Numbered from the stretch's first letter, positions 26,002 to 35,477 are shown. The stretch is 64,000 nt of DNA from Bovifimicola ammoniilytica (GCF_025567085.1 NZ_JAOQJN010000008.1:62001-126000), one strand, 5' to 3'. The notes: a model not told the origin generated them from the sequence alone. Program-made: numbers and translations.

Positions 26002-26565
26002 TTTTATCTCTTTATAACATTTCTCCAGACTTTCATTATTATATTTCTTTTTAATATCTAATTCGTCTAGAATCTCTTCTGCAAAGTCCTTTGTATCAGC
26101 TAGAAATCTACGACATAATTCCTCATATTTAGGCGTGTTCTGAGTCATTTCCCTGTTTATTGCACGTATAAGTCTGATACCGTCATCGACCTCTATGTAT
26201 ATCGGAACTACAACTTCATTTCCATAATAATCCCTTACGTTTCTGTATGACTCTAATGTACCTATTAGTACATAATTATTCTCATTAAGATTAATATTCT
26301 CATCATCAACTGTGAAATAATTCCATACTCCGTATACCGTATTATATCCTCTTTTCTCAATGACCTTGCCTGCCTGCTCTAACTTCTCAAGTTCATCTTC
26401 ATTTACAAAGAAATATTCCCTGCCATTTACTTCGCCCTCACGCATCGGTCTGGTAGTATATCCCACAATTGTCTTAAGTTCTAATTCTTTATCATTAACG
26501 AGCATATTATAAATCGTATCTTTTCCGACTGAACTTTTGCCCATAACATAAAATATTCTGCCCAT
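25975..26565 (-). CDS. gmk: Guanylate-kinase-like nucleotide kinase
   Basis: The 196-residue protein has the P-loop GKSSVGKDT (about 9-17) and the GMP-binding segment TTRPMREGEVNGREYFFV typical of guanylate kinases. A lid segment with REMTQNTPKYEELCRRF follows. It should phosphorylate GMP to GDP. It occupies the place of tmk in the Bacillus yaaO-tmk-yaaQ-yaaR-holB order, so it could have a somewhat different substrate. The ribosome site is weak. Confidence 0.85.
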   Translation of the reverse strand: MGRIFYVMGKSSVGKDTIYNMLVNDKELELKTIVGYTTRPMREGEVNGREYFFVNEDELEKLEQAGKVIEKRGYNTVYGVWNYFTVDDENINLNENNYVLIGTLESYRNVRDYYGNEVVVPIYIEVDDGIRLIRAINREMTQNTPKYEELCRRFLADTKDFAEEILDELDIKKKYNNESLEKCYKEIKGEIMRLKQ

Positions 26566-26691
26566 TTTACATTTCCTTTCATTGGCAATTTATGCATCAA
26601 ATTCCACATACTTCAAATTATTTCTATAAAATTTATAGCCTTCTGCCATTTCGCATTTCTGCCTTTCGTATTAATAATTTTTCTTTATATT

Positions 26692-28164
26692 TTAAACATT
26701 CAGATGATAATATCCCTTTGTCAGATTAATTCTTCTGAATTCTTCTTTAATTATCCTGATATATTCAGCCGATGTATCATGTAGTCCCTCCACACTAAGA
26801 CCACTTGCCTTATAATCATTTATAAGTTTAACTATTTCTTTCGTTATAAGTTCTCCAGGTGCTAATATAGGGCTTCCAGGTGGATAAAGATATACAAATT
26901 CATTTGAAATCTTTCCGACAGCATTTTCTATAAGTGACTCTTCTGTATCAGAATGTGTCGCTTTATAGATATTCTCCATAACAATTGGTTTTGGAATCAT
27001 ATAACTGACATCCTCATTTTTCGTATCATCACCATATATTCTCATATCCCTGTCAATTTCAACCATTGCCATAAATAATCTTAACAATCCATCCTCAGTG
27101 TCCATAGGTGAAGTCATCGCTATGGCATAATCTCCCGCCGCCATTTCTAACTGCAGATGATATTTCTCTAGCATTTCCCTATACAGACGGCTTCCTGTAT
27201 ATGATGTCCCTCTTACTGAAATCACTATCTTCGATGGATCTAAATCATATACTGCATTTTTTCCGACTATTTCACGTCCTGCAATCTTCAGATGTGTAAG
27301 CTGTTTTTCGTGAGTTAACATAACTTCTAATCTTTTTACATATGGCTCAAACAAGAATAAACCATCCGACTTAAGCTTATTGATACACTCGTCTATACTG
27401 CTCATAAGCACATATGACGGACTGCTGCTCTGATATATATGCAGAAATCTTTCGACCTCACTGACATTCACAATATCACTTCTGATATGAAGTAAAGCTG
27501 TCTGCGTAAGTGATGGCAATGTCTTATGAACACTTTGGATTACAATATCGGCTCCTGATTTTACTGCACTTTGCGGAAAACCTTTATGTAGTCCGAAGTG
27601 TGCTCCATGCGCCTCATCAACTATCAAAGGTATGCCTTTTTTATGCACAATTTCAGCAATTCTCTGTACATCAGATACAACTCCTTCATATGTAGGCGAG
27701 GTAATTATAACCGCCTTAATATCCGGGTTCTCTGCCAATCCATATTGAACCGCCTCGGGAGATATACCACCATTAATCCCATACATTTCAATATATTCCG
27801 GATTAATGTATACAGGTGTAAGTTCATTAAGATAAATCGCATTGTATACAGCTTTATGACAATTTCTTGCCACAAGAATCTTATCACCTCTTGACGTAAC
27901 CCCGCATATAGCTGATAGAAGCCCACATGTACTGCCATTTACAAGGTAATATGTCTTATCAGTACCATAGAAATCTGCCGCCTCTTCCATTGCAATCTTA
28001 AGAATTCCCTGCGGATTATGCAGATTATCAAAACCATCTATTTCTGTTATATCATAAGAGAACGGACTCACTCCGTCCTCAATATTCCTTTTATGTCCCG
28101 GCATATGAAAAGGGTAATAATCACTATTCGAATATTCAATAAGCTTTTTATATAAATCAGACAT
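26692..28164 (-). CDS. Orn/Lys/Arg decarboxylase-family PLP enzyme (YaaO-like)
   Basis: The 490-residue protein is a fold-type I PLP enzyme. It has the HMPGHKR motif near residue 20, LVNGSTCGLLSA, IVDEAHGAHFG, and the PLP lysine in SVHKTLPSLTQ. The C-terminal domain includes YLYPPGSPILAPGE, a conserved substrate-site segment. Members decarboxylate arginine, lysine or ornithine to polyamines; the substrate is not clear here. Gene position matches Bacillus yaaO. I start at ATG 28164 with GGAGG 5 nt upstream. Confidence 0.87.
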   Translation of the reverse strand: MSDLYKKLIEYSNSDYYPFHMPGHKRNIEDGVSPFSYDITEIDGFDNLHNPQGILKIAMEEAADFYGTDKTYYLVNGSTCGLLSAICGVTSRGDKILVARNCHKAVYNAIYLNELTPVYINPEYIEMYGINGGISPEAVQYGLAENPDIKAVIITSPTYEGVVSDVQRIAEIVHKKGIPLIVDEAHGAHFGLHKGFPQSAVKSGADIVIQSVHKTLPSLTQTALLHIRSDIVNVSEVERFLHIYQSSSPSYVLMSSIDECINKLKSDGLFLFEPYVKRLEVMLTHEKQLTHLKIAGREIVGKNAVYDLDPSKIVISVRGTSYTGSRLYREMLEKYHLQLEMAAGDYAIAMTSPMDTEDGLLRLFMAMVEIDRDMRIYGDDTKNEDVSYMIPKPIVMENIYKATHSDTEESLIENAVGKISNEFVYLYPPGSPILAPGELITKEIVKLINDYKASGLSVEGLHDTSAEYIRIIKEEFRRINLTKGYYHLNV

Positions 28165-28176
28165 ATATTCCTCCAT

Positions 28177-30990
28177 TTACTTTTTTGTTATCCATCCGTG
28201 ACAGGTAAACATTATGACCTGCGTATCTAAATCTCTAAGAACTTCCATAGTTCTGTCAATTCTTTCATCATCGCACACATCTAAAATGTCATCTAAAAGT
28301 ATCGGCAACTTAACTTCGCCATTACCTATAGCTTCACATAACGACAGTCTGAGTGCTAAATATACCTGCATTGACGTTGCATTGCTTAGATATTTACACT
28401 CATGATAATTAGTTTCGCCTGATTCTCTGACCTTTAGACCACCTTTTTCACCTATTATAATGCTGTCATATTCTTTTCCACACATTGCATTCATTAATTC
28501 GACCATTCTGCCATTAAGAGGCATAGATGCAGCGTCCTTAAGCTTTCGGGTGCGTTTTAGTACCTCTTCTCTTTCATCTGCCAGACGCTTGTATTCATTA
28601 TTAAGCTTAACCTTTCTGCTTCCTGCTGCTTTTAGCATATCTTCATATTTCTCAATTCTTGCAGAAATCTTATCCTGTGCCGAACTTGTGCCTGTCTCTA
28701 ATCTTCTGTTAATTTCCCTTAACTCTCCCTTTAATTCTCGTATCGAATAACCATTATAGCCCAATTTATCTAGTACAGCATTAATTCTATCATATTCCCG
28801 TTCATATCTGTCATCTTTATATCTGCCATCTTCATATATATCATCTTCTATATCTTTTTCATCCGTATCTTTCCATTTATTTTGTGGCATATTATCTTTC
28901 ATCTTCTGCCTGCTGATACTTAATTTAAGCACGAAAAATATCATAAAAACGCCTATAGCTAATAGATAACCCTTAAAGAAGCCTTTATCCATAAAATTAT
29001 TTACACCGTAGACTCCACCTATCCCGAGCATTATTATGGCAGCAATTGATAGATAATACTGGTTCCTTGCTTTCTTAAATCTCACATTACTCTCTATATT
29101 TCTCCCCCTATTCTTCGTTCTACATTCTTTATCTCTCTTTCTCTCTTCGTCAATATTTTCCAAATCTTCAATTACGCCCTCTAAGATATCCCTTTCACGC
29201 ACCAACATTGAACTTTCTTCAGTTCTCTGGTTCCTTAGATTATCCCCTTCTTCTTTTAATCTTTCGATTTCCTCCGAAATGTCATCAATTTTTTTAGCAA
29301 CATCGATAATTTCACCGGAGGTTCCTCTTTTAGACTTTAATTTCTCCATCTCTTTTTCTATCTGCTCCAGGTCATCTACAGAATTATCATCTTCATCAAA
29401 ACCTGCTGCCATATTGGTAATTCTTTCAAATATGTCATTACCGATTTCGCCTTTCAGATAATCTCTGTCACTTCCTGCAAATATAATCTTCTCGAATTCA
29501 TAGACTTTAAGTCCCAGAAAATATTCTCCGACTTCATATTCCTTTGGCACTTCAATCTCTCTGCCCGCCTCGTTATAGATATGTCTTACATCAAATGCAG
29601 GTGTTTTGCCAAATTCTTTCTCTAACAGATATTCCGAATCACCTACAACGAATCTCATATTTCCACACATCTGACTTCCATCAAATGGCTGGTATTTTCT
29701 TCGTAAATTCTGTGATATATCCTTAGACTTTGAATTACAACCATATAACAACATCTTTATAAAAGCCATTATCGTGCTTTTGCCAAATTCATTTTTGCCA
29801 TAGATAATGTTAAAGCCTGATTGAAATTCCATATTGAAATTCTTAAGCCCACCAAAATTACCTATATGTATACCTCTTATCGCAAACCTGTTTATTATCC
29901 CCTTTTCTTCTGATACTTCCTCTGTATTTTCTATACAATTGTCTTCTATTTCCACATAATATAATTCCGATAACTCACGTTTTATGGCATTAGTATTAAT
30001 CCTTCCTGACACTTTGCCCGTAAGGATTATTCTGTATAAATTATCTCTGTATTTTTCTCCCAAATTTTCTATCGCAAAACGTTCGATAGCTGCCGCTATC
30101 TTTACCGCATTTACACCTGTAAGTGACTGATTTTCGTTGACACTTCCGATTTCCTGACCTAAATTCGCATTTATGAAAAACCGGCTTTCTTTTACATTTC
30201 CAAAATGCTGACTTTCTACCACATTTCCAATCTGTGATTTCGCATCTAACTTTATCCTTATTTCTACGTATCTACGTTCGCACACCTCGACAAATTTCAT
30301 GTTGGCATACCCCTGCCCCACAATTCCTAAATAGATGCCCTTAGTCCCTTTCATACCAAATGACATTCCTTGCGGACAGCCACAATATGCATAAGTACTG
30401 TAGCCTCTATGCAGGACCTCTGTCTGCTTATGAATATGTCCAAGTGCCAGATAATCGAATTCATTGTCCTCAATCTGCTTTAAACTTATAGGATTATATG
30501 GATTCTTAGACTGCTGTCCCTCTACAGTCCCATGAAATATACCAAGATTAATCGTATCATCATCATTTATATTTCTCTGTTTCATAAGGGAATTCATACA
30601 TATACTGTCAGTAAATCCAGCACCGTAGATTCTTGCAACAGCATTTCCAATACTTATCTCGTAATAATCCATTTCCCCATCAAAAATAAATACGTTCTCA
30701 CAAGCCGTATTTATCCTGTCATAACAACCACCCCTGATGTAATAGTCATGATTTCCTGGCGAAATCATAATCATCGTCCTGTTAATCTGCCTAAACCTAC
30801 CAATAACCCAGTTCACTAATTCATCATCAGGTCTGGCATTATCAAACAAATCTCCTGCAATAAGCATTACATCAACGTTTTCATCTTCACAAATACTAAT
30901 AATTCTTGCAAATGATTTCTCTATATCATCTTTCTCACAATCATAACCCAGATGAACATCTCCTGTATGTAATACTTTTATACTATTCAT
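28177..30990 (-). CDS. Fused YhaO-YhaN type DNA-repair nuclease/ATPase (Mre11-Rad50-like)
   Basis: The 937-residue protein joins two usually separate subunits. Residues 1-250 are an SbcD/YhaO metallophosphoesterase: HTGDVHLG (D11, H13), AGDLFD, GNHD (80-82) and GHIH (184-187). From about 370 it is a YhaN/Rad50-like ATPase with Walker A GKNEFGKST (398-406), long coiled coils, and a Walker B region (LPILLDDILDV) near 895. Two hydrophobic helices (about 645-700) interrupt the coil, as in YhaN, and may anchor it to the membrane. A repetitive patch (about 253-290) links the halves. Likely role: double-strand-end processing. No stop or frameshift separates the halves. Confidence 0.88.
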   Translation of the reverse strand: MNSIKVLHTGDVHLGYDCEKDDIEKSFARIISICEDENVDVMLIAGDLFDNARPDDELVNWVIGRFRQINRTMIMISPGNHDYYIRGGCYDRINTACENVFIFDGEMDYYEISIGNAVARIYGAGFTDSICMNSLMKQRNINDDDTINLGIFHGTVEGQQSKNPYNPISLKQIEDNEFDYLALGHIHKQTEVLHRGYSTYAYCGCPQGMSFGMKGTKGIYLGIVGQGYANMKFVEVCERRYVEIRIKLDAKSQIGNVVESQHFGNVKESRFFINANLGQEIGSVNENQSLTGVNAVKIAAAIERFAIENLGEKYRDNLYRIILTGKVSGRINTNAIKRELSELYYVEIEDNCIENTEEVSEEKGIINRFAIRGIHIGNFGGLKNFNMEFQSGFNIIYGKNEFGKSTIMAFIKMLLYGCNSKSKDISQNLRRKYQPFDGSQMCGNMRFVVGDSEYLLEKEFGKTPAFDVRHIYNEAGREIEVPKEYEVGEYFLGLKVYEFEKIIFAGSDRDYLKGEIGNDIFERITNMAAGFDEDDNSVDDLEQIEKEMEKLKSKRGTSGEIIDVAKKIDDISEEIERLKEEGDNLRNQRTEESSMLVRERDILEGVIEDLENIDEERKRDKECRTKNRGRNIESNVRFKKARNQYYLSIAAIIMLGIGGVYGVNNFMDKGFFKGYLLAIGVFMIFFVLKLSISRQKMKDNMPQNKWKDTDEKDIEDDIYEDGRYKDDRYEREYDRINAVLDKLGYNGYSIRELKGELREINRRLETGTSSAQDKISARIEKYEDMLKAAGSRKVKLNNEYKRLADEREEVLKRTRKLKDAASMPLNGRMVELMNAMCGKEYDSIIIGEKGGLKVRESGETNYHECKYLSNATSMQVYLALRLSLCEAIGNGEVKLPILLDDILDVCDDERIDRTMEVLRDLDTQVIMFTCHGWITKK

Positions 30991-31001
30991 ATTCTGCTCC
31001 G

Positions 31002-33113
31002 TTATTTCTGTATAATATTAAAAAATTCCTGCGAAGTTACAGCCTTACTGAAATGATATCCCTGATAATAGTCACAGCCTATCTCTTTTAGTGCCTGCAT
31101 CTGCTCCTCAGTCTCTACATATTCTGCTAATACCTTGAAATTAAGTGATTTAGCCAGATATACGATTGAAGAAATAATTTCCCTGCTTCTCTCATTTGTC
31201 ATCATTTCCTTTACGATAGAGCCATCTAACTTCACAATGTCAAACTGGTTTTTTTGCAAATATTTTATCGAAGTTGAACCCATCGAGAAATCATCAATAG
31301 CAATCATAAATCCTAAATTTTTAACCTGATTAAGTGCTTTTTCGAATTCCGAATCAGATTTAATCGCCATCTGCTCAGTGATTTCTATGCACATCTCATT
31401 GTCTTTTATGTTAAATTCTTTCTTCAAATTCTCAAGAAATTCTATAAAGCTTGGTTCAAGTATCGTCGATATCGTAATATTTACGGATATCTTATATGAT
31501 TTATCCGTTAAACCTGTAATAAATTGATAATCATATGCTGCTTCCTCAAATAAATATCTCTCTAATTTGCTTAAGATTCCTGCTTCTTCTGCAATCTTTA
31601 TTATCAATGGGGGATAAATATATCCATGTATAGGGTGATTATATCTTAATAATGTCTCTGCCCCTATACATTTAAAATCATTATCATATTGCAACTGGTA
31701 GAATAATCTTATATCCCTGTCCTCTAATGCATTCTTTATATCTGCTGCCAGACATTTTGCAAGAGCTCCCGGTACACCAGGCACTTCTAAAATATTGATT
31801 TCTTCGTTATCATTTTCAGCCTTCTTTAAAATATTAGTAAGTTCATTCATTCTCGCAGCTTCGCTTCGCATCTTCGACTTATCATACATTTTAACAAATG
31901 GCATATAGATAATCACACCTACCACCACTATAACTATCTGTAAAATCGCACCACACATCGAACCCGTTGCTTTATATCCGCTGAGAATTATAGGGGTTGT
32001 CCATTCAACATCTCTTATAATCATCGGAACAAAACCGAATTTCATTGCTAAATATGAAATACAATATGCCACAACCGGAGTTACTAAAAATGGTGCAAGC
32101 AAATAAGGATTATAGATAATCGGATAACCAAACACCATTATCTCATCAACATTAAATAACATTGGTACTGTGGCAATCTTCGAGAGATTTCTGTTAATTT
32201 TCCTCTTACTGAAAATGGCTACTGCCACCAAGAGACATATAGCTGTTCCGCAACCACCAACTAATACAAAATGATGGAAAAATGTCTTAGAAAGTATCTC
32301 TGTAGGTTGTTTTCCCTCGGCAATCAACTCTATATTCTTAGCTGTTCCCGATGAGAAAATTTTACCTGACACATCTTCTAATACGTCATCGCCATATATT
32401 CCTAAGAACCACATTACACAAGATGTCACTACAAATTTAAAACCATTTAGGAATGTTGCTTCCTTACCTTTGAAAATAAGTCCTACAACCGTCACGTAGA
32501 ATTCCTGGAAGCAGTCTACATCAAATACTATACAGACTAAATAATTAATTATTGCTGCAAATATTACCAAAGCAGCTGCCGGAATCATCGCAATTATTGC
32601 ATCATTGAATTCTAAATCAATGCCATCTGCATATAACCTGAATGGAATCTTAATATTGTTAATAATTGCAACATATAATTTTGACACTATAATACCACAG
32701 AATATTGCCGTAAATATTCCCTCTGTACCAAAATGTATATAATTAAAGTCATTTACATTTACATTTACACCGCATAAAATAAAAAAAGACACAACAGTAG
32801 TTAAGGCTCCGACAAATGCATAATTGCTCTTCGCTCCCAATGCCATTATGAAATAGGTTGAAATTGAAAATGCCATATATACAGATATAAGTCCAAATGT
32901 TGCATCATATATGAAATTAAGCATCTGAAGAAATGCTCCCGAAAAAATATGCGAAATGAATCTCTGATATCCATCAAATGGCATACTCTTTAGAATAAGT
33001 GCAAAGGAACCCAGCATAAGAACGGGGATTACCATAATTATTCCTCGTCTTATTGCACTTATTATCTCACTATTATCCATTATATATATAATTTTTTTTA
33101 ATAAATTTTTCAA
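31002..33113 (-). CDS. PTS sugar-transporter EIIC domain fused to an EAL c-di-GMP phosphodiesterase
   Basis: The 703-residue protein has about 8-10 membrane helices matching a lactose/cellobiose-type PTS EIIC (1-420). A cytoplasmic EAL domain follows (about 455-703). EAL signature residues are present: the motif itself as ETL in GAETLLRYNHP, VNIT, EITEQ, the metal pair in IDDFSMG, VKLDGSIV, LAEYVE and YYQGYHFS. The enzyme is therefore predicted to hydrolyse c-di-GMP. No EIIA/EIIB is encoded beside it, suggesting sugar sensing rather than transport. The start is TTG with GGAG 8 nt upstream. It lies next to the flagellar genes. Confidence 0.88.
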   Translation of the reverse strand: MKNLLKKIIYIMDNSEIISAIRRGIIMVIPVLMLGSFALILKSMPFDGYQRFISHIFSGAFLQMLNFIYDATFGLISVYMAFSISTYFIMALGAKSNYAFVGALTTVVSFFILCGVNVNVNDFNYIHFGTEGIFTAIFCGIIVSKLYVAIINNIKIPFRLYADGIDLEFNDAIIAMIPAAALVIFAAIINYLVCIVFDVDCFQEFYVTVVGLIFKGKEATFLNGFKFVVTSCVMWFLGIYGDDVLEDVSGKIFSSGTAKNIELIAEGKQPTEILSKTFFHHFVLVGGCGTAICLLVAVAIFSKRKINRNLSKIATVPMLFNVDEIMVFGYPIIYNPYLLAPFLVTPVVAYCISYLAMKFGFVPMIIRDVEWTTPIILSGYKATGSMCGAILQIVIVVVGVIIYMPFVKMYDKSKMRSEAARMNELTNILKKAENDNEEINILEVPGVPGALAKCLAADIKNALEDRDIRLFYQLQYDNDFKCIGAETLLRYNHPIHGYIYPPLIIKIAEEAGILSKLERYLFEEAAYDYQFITGLTDKSYKISVNITISTILEPSFIEFLENLKKEFNIKDNEMCIEITEQMAIKSDSEFEKALNQVKNLGFMIAIDDFSMGSTSIKYLQKNQFDIVKLDGSIVKEMMTNERSREIISSIVYLAKSLNFKVLAEYVETEEQMQALKEIGCDYYQGYHFSKAVTSQEFFNIIQK

Positions 33114-33139
33114 CTTAAATTCTCCATTCCCCGATTAAG

Positions 33140-33664
33140 TTATGCTTTGCTTTCAATGACTTTTATCGACTTTTCTTTTAAAAATTCTATCACATTTGTA
33201 TCACTTACGTCAACAAAACTATTCCTGTCCATAACTATAACTTTTTTATTGAAAATGATTATCATACTATTTTTCATTATATATACGACATCAAAATCTT
33301 TATACATTACTGTTAACTCTGTTTTAGATGTCTCCTGCTCTAATCTGTCATCATAGAAGCGGTATTCCATCTCTACCTGATAATGTGAACTGTGTAACTT
33401 CGCAAACCTCATAAAACTTTTCTTTGTTCCCCACTTGTATCCCCATATATTCCAGAAAATAATCGCTAATCCAAGTACAAGAAACGGAATGCATATTATC
33501 CAGTCAAAGTATAAAAAGCCCGCAAATGCAATAAACAACATAATTATCGCATAAGCGGTAGAAATTACTCTTAACATTTTGTGACTTGTCTTATAACTTG
33601 ATATTATTCCCTCTGAATACATATCAAGAGTTAAATTTGTTCTATTTATATAACGTGGTTTCAT
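33140..33664 (-). CDS. YcxB-like membrane protein
   Basis: The 174-residue protein has two transmembrane helices (about 35-80). A C-terminal YcxB-like domain follows, with MEYRFYDDRLEQET, MYKDFDVVYIMKNSMIIIFN and a closing hydrophobic strand. Function of this family is unknown. The ATG at 33664 has GAGG 6 nt upstream. It lies 5 bp after fliS, so it may be co-transcribed with it. Confidence 0.6.
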   Translation of the reverse strand: MKPRYINRTNLTLDMYSEGIISSYKTSHKMLRVISTAYAIIMLFIAFAGFLYFDWIICIPFLVLGLAIIFWNIWGYKWGTKKSFMRFAKLHSSHYQVEMEYRFYDDRLEQETSKTELTVMYKDFDVVYIMKNSMIIIFNKKVIVMDRNSFVDVSDTNVIEFLKEKSIKVIESKA

Positions 33665-33681
33665 CTTAATCCTCACTTCTT

Positions 33682-34134
33682 TTATTTTGAAACCATTACT
33701 GTACCCATACCATTCTTTCCATATGTAAGACCTTCATAAACCTTTTCTCTGACCTGCATAACCGGTTTACTGTTATCCTGCTTACTTACAGTTTCAAATG
33801 AATCTCTAAGTTTAATCATCATATCACGTACCACTTCAAGGTTCACGTCCTCTCTCCTAAGCTCTGACTTAAGGAGGCACTCATTTGCAAACATATATAA
33901 ATTCATTAATTCAAATGAAATCTTATATCTGAAGTCGAGTACCGATGACAATTCATTTACAAATTGTCTGGCTTTCCTGACATTACGTACAAAATCGGTA
34001 ACATTACTATTATCAAATGAATCTCTCGCACTGTCAAGATAGTTTATAATAATTTCATAAGTTATAACGACAATCTGAGTTCTGTTCGACTGACTTATAC
34101 GCATAGAAAACTGATTAATCTCTTCTCTCGTCAT
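33682..34134 (-). CDS. fliS: FliS-like flagellin export chaperone
   Basis: The 150-residue helical protein fits the FliS family: QIVVITYEIIINYLDSARDSF (like the conserved LxxLYdg-AixxLxxA start), VRNVRKARQFVNELSSVLDF and LMNLYMFANECLL. FliS binds the flagellin C-terminus in the cytoplasm and prevents early polymerisation. It follows flagellin directly. The C-terminal tail (after about 120) is longer than in Bacillus FliS. GAGG lies 5 nt before the ATG. Confidence 0.8.
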   Translation of the reverse strand: MTREEINQFSMRISQSNRTQIVVITYEIIINYLDSARDSFDNSNVTDFVRNVRKARQFVNELSSVLDFRYKISFELMNLYMFANECLLKSELRREDVNLEVVRDMMIKLRDSFETVSKQDNSKPVMQVREKVYEGLTYGKNGMGTVMVSK

Positions 34135-34171
34135 ATTGTCCTCTTTTCCGCAGATGTTTACATCGGAGGAA
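34132..34171 (-). promoter_or_regulatory. fliS leader, closely similar to the flagellin leader
   Basis: The 40 nt ending in the fliS start codon align without gaps to 35331-35370 before flagellin. About three quarters of positions are identical, with TCTGCGGAA and TTCCTC conserved exactly. Both contain GGA triplets near the ribosome site, which is how CsrA sites look. The regulator is inference. Confidence 0.55.
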
Positions 34172-34175
34172 TAGC

Positions 34176-34198
34176 GAGCAAAATTTCAGATTTTGCTC
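34176..34198 (-). terminator. Hairpin after flagellin gene
   Basis: GAGCAAAAT and ATTTTGCTC form a 9-bp stem with a 5-nt loop, 17 nt after the flagellin stop. The T-run is lacking, so termination would be partial. Confidence 0.45.
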
Positions 34199-34214
34199 TA
34201 TTTTCCTATTTCTA

Positions 34215-35333
34215 TTACTGTAATAACTGTAATACTTTTTCTGGTAACTGGTTAGCCTGTGCAACCATTGATACACCTGCCTGCTGTAACACATTCTGCT
34301 GTGTGTAATTTGTCATCTCTTCTGCCATATCCACGTCTACCATTCGTGATAATGCCGATGTCATACTTTCCTGTGTCGAATCAAGACTTGTTACGGAGTA
34401 CTCCAATCTATTCTCATACGCACCTAAGTCTGATCGTGCTTTAGATACCCTTGAAACCGCCTCTTCGATAATTGTTATTGCCTTACCACAACTGTCAGAT
34501 GTTGAGAAATCCAGCTGGTCAAGATTCAGCGAATTGCTTGAAATCTCCGGAATAATGATATCCATTGTCTGATTTGCATTTGCTCCAAGCTGAATAGGCA
34601 TTGCCCCAATATTCCAGAGTTCTATTGTCACATCACCTGTAAAATTCTGTTCGGGATCAACTGTACATTCAAATACGAATCCATTTACATCTGTAACTTT
34701 TACCTTATTATTCTCGGATGTAATAACTGCTGTATCACTGAAACCGATTCTGTTACCATCATCATCTGTAAGAAAATCTGCACTTCCATCCCCATTAATA
34801 GTAAGTCCATATTCTCCTGCCAGCACCGTGCTATCATAATATGTAGCTTTAATTCCACTTGTGAGGTTCTTTTCACCGTCTGCATTCTTAACTGTAGCAT
34901 AACTTCTTCTCTGAACTTCACCATTTAATAACTTTGTATTATTGAATTCTGTATCACTTGATATTCTGTCAATTTCTTTCTTAAGTGACTGAATCTCACT
35001 GTTAATATTATTTCTGTCTTCATCTGTAAATGAATCATTTGCGCCCTGTACAGCCAATTCATTCATTCTCTGTAACATAGACTGAATCTCTGCCATTGCA
35101 CCCTCTGCTGCCTGCGTAACAGAAATTCCATCAGATGCATTCATACTTGCTCTGTTGAGATTCTTTATCTGTGTTTTCATCTTCTCTGATATGGCTTTAC
35201 CTGCACCATCATCCTTTGCTGAATTTATTTTATAACCCGAAGATAATCTCTCAAGAGATTTCTGTAGACTTTTTTCTGATTTTGATAAATAACCATTTGA
35301 AATAATGGCTGACATATTTGTTCCAATTCTCAT
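34215..35333 (-). CDS. Flagellin
   Basis: The 372-residue protein has the conserved flagellin N-terminus (MRIGTNMSAIISNGYL, then LQKSLERLSSGYKINSAKDDGAG) and C-terminus (DLGAYENRLEYSV, then SRMVDVDMAEEMTNYTQQNVLQQAG and LLQ). The D2/D3-like variable middle is about 110 residues. It forms the flagellar filament after export. I start at ATG 35333 with GGAG 6 nt upstream; ATG 35345 lacks a proper ribosome site. FliS follows it, and a conserved leader precedes it. Confidence 0.95.
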   Translation of the reverse strand: MRIGTNMSAIISNGYLSKSEKSLQKSLERLSSGYKINSAKDDGAGKAISEKMKTQIKNLNRASMNASDGISVTQAAEGAMAEIQSMLQRMNELAVQGANDSFTDEDRNNINSEIQSLKKEIDRISSDTEFNNTKLLNGEVQRRSYATVKNADGEKNLTSGIKATYYDSTVLAGEYGLTINGDGSADFLTDDDGNRIGFSDTAVITSENNKVKVTDVNGFVFECTVDPEQNFTGDVTIELWNIGAMPIQLGANANQTMDIIIPEISSNSLNLDQLDFSTSDSCGKAITIIEEAVSRVSKARSDLGAYENRLEYSVTSLDSTQESMTSALSRMVDVDMAEEMTNYTQQNVLQQAGVSMVAQANQLPEKVLQLLQ

Positions 35334-35370
35334 AGTATTCTCCATTCCGCAGACGTCTTCCTCAGAGGAA
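35331..35370 (-). promoter_or_regulatory. Flagellin leader, closely similar to the fliS leader
   Basis: This is the partner of the 34132-34171 element. It contains a TTCCTCTGAGGAA palindrome and two GGA triplets by the ribosome site. Further upstream (35382-35388) CCGATAT matches the sigma-28 -10 element, but TAAA at the right distance is absent. Confidence 0.5.
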
Positions 35371-35438
35371 CCGCGACTTGAATATCGGATTCAGTTCTGC
35401 GATAAAGACTATTTGCGGCGTCTGCGACACAAATAGCC

Positions 35439-35477
35439 GTGCGAAAGAATTACTGCATCGGTGCAATTCTTTCGCAC
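35439..35477. repeat. 13-bp hairpin in the flagellin upstream region
   Basis: GTGCGAAAGAATT (35439-35451) pairs perfectly with AATTCTTTCGCAC (35465-35477), loop 13 nt. No T-run follows on the minus strand. It lies about 50 bp after the stop of the large FliK-like gene and about 105 bp before the flagellin start, so it may protect or attenuate transcripts. Confidence 0.6.

Noticed and set aside
35382..35408. A full sigma-28 promoter for flagellin
   Set aside because: CCGATAT is present but no TAAA stands at 15-16 bp upstream, so I list only the -10-like match.
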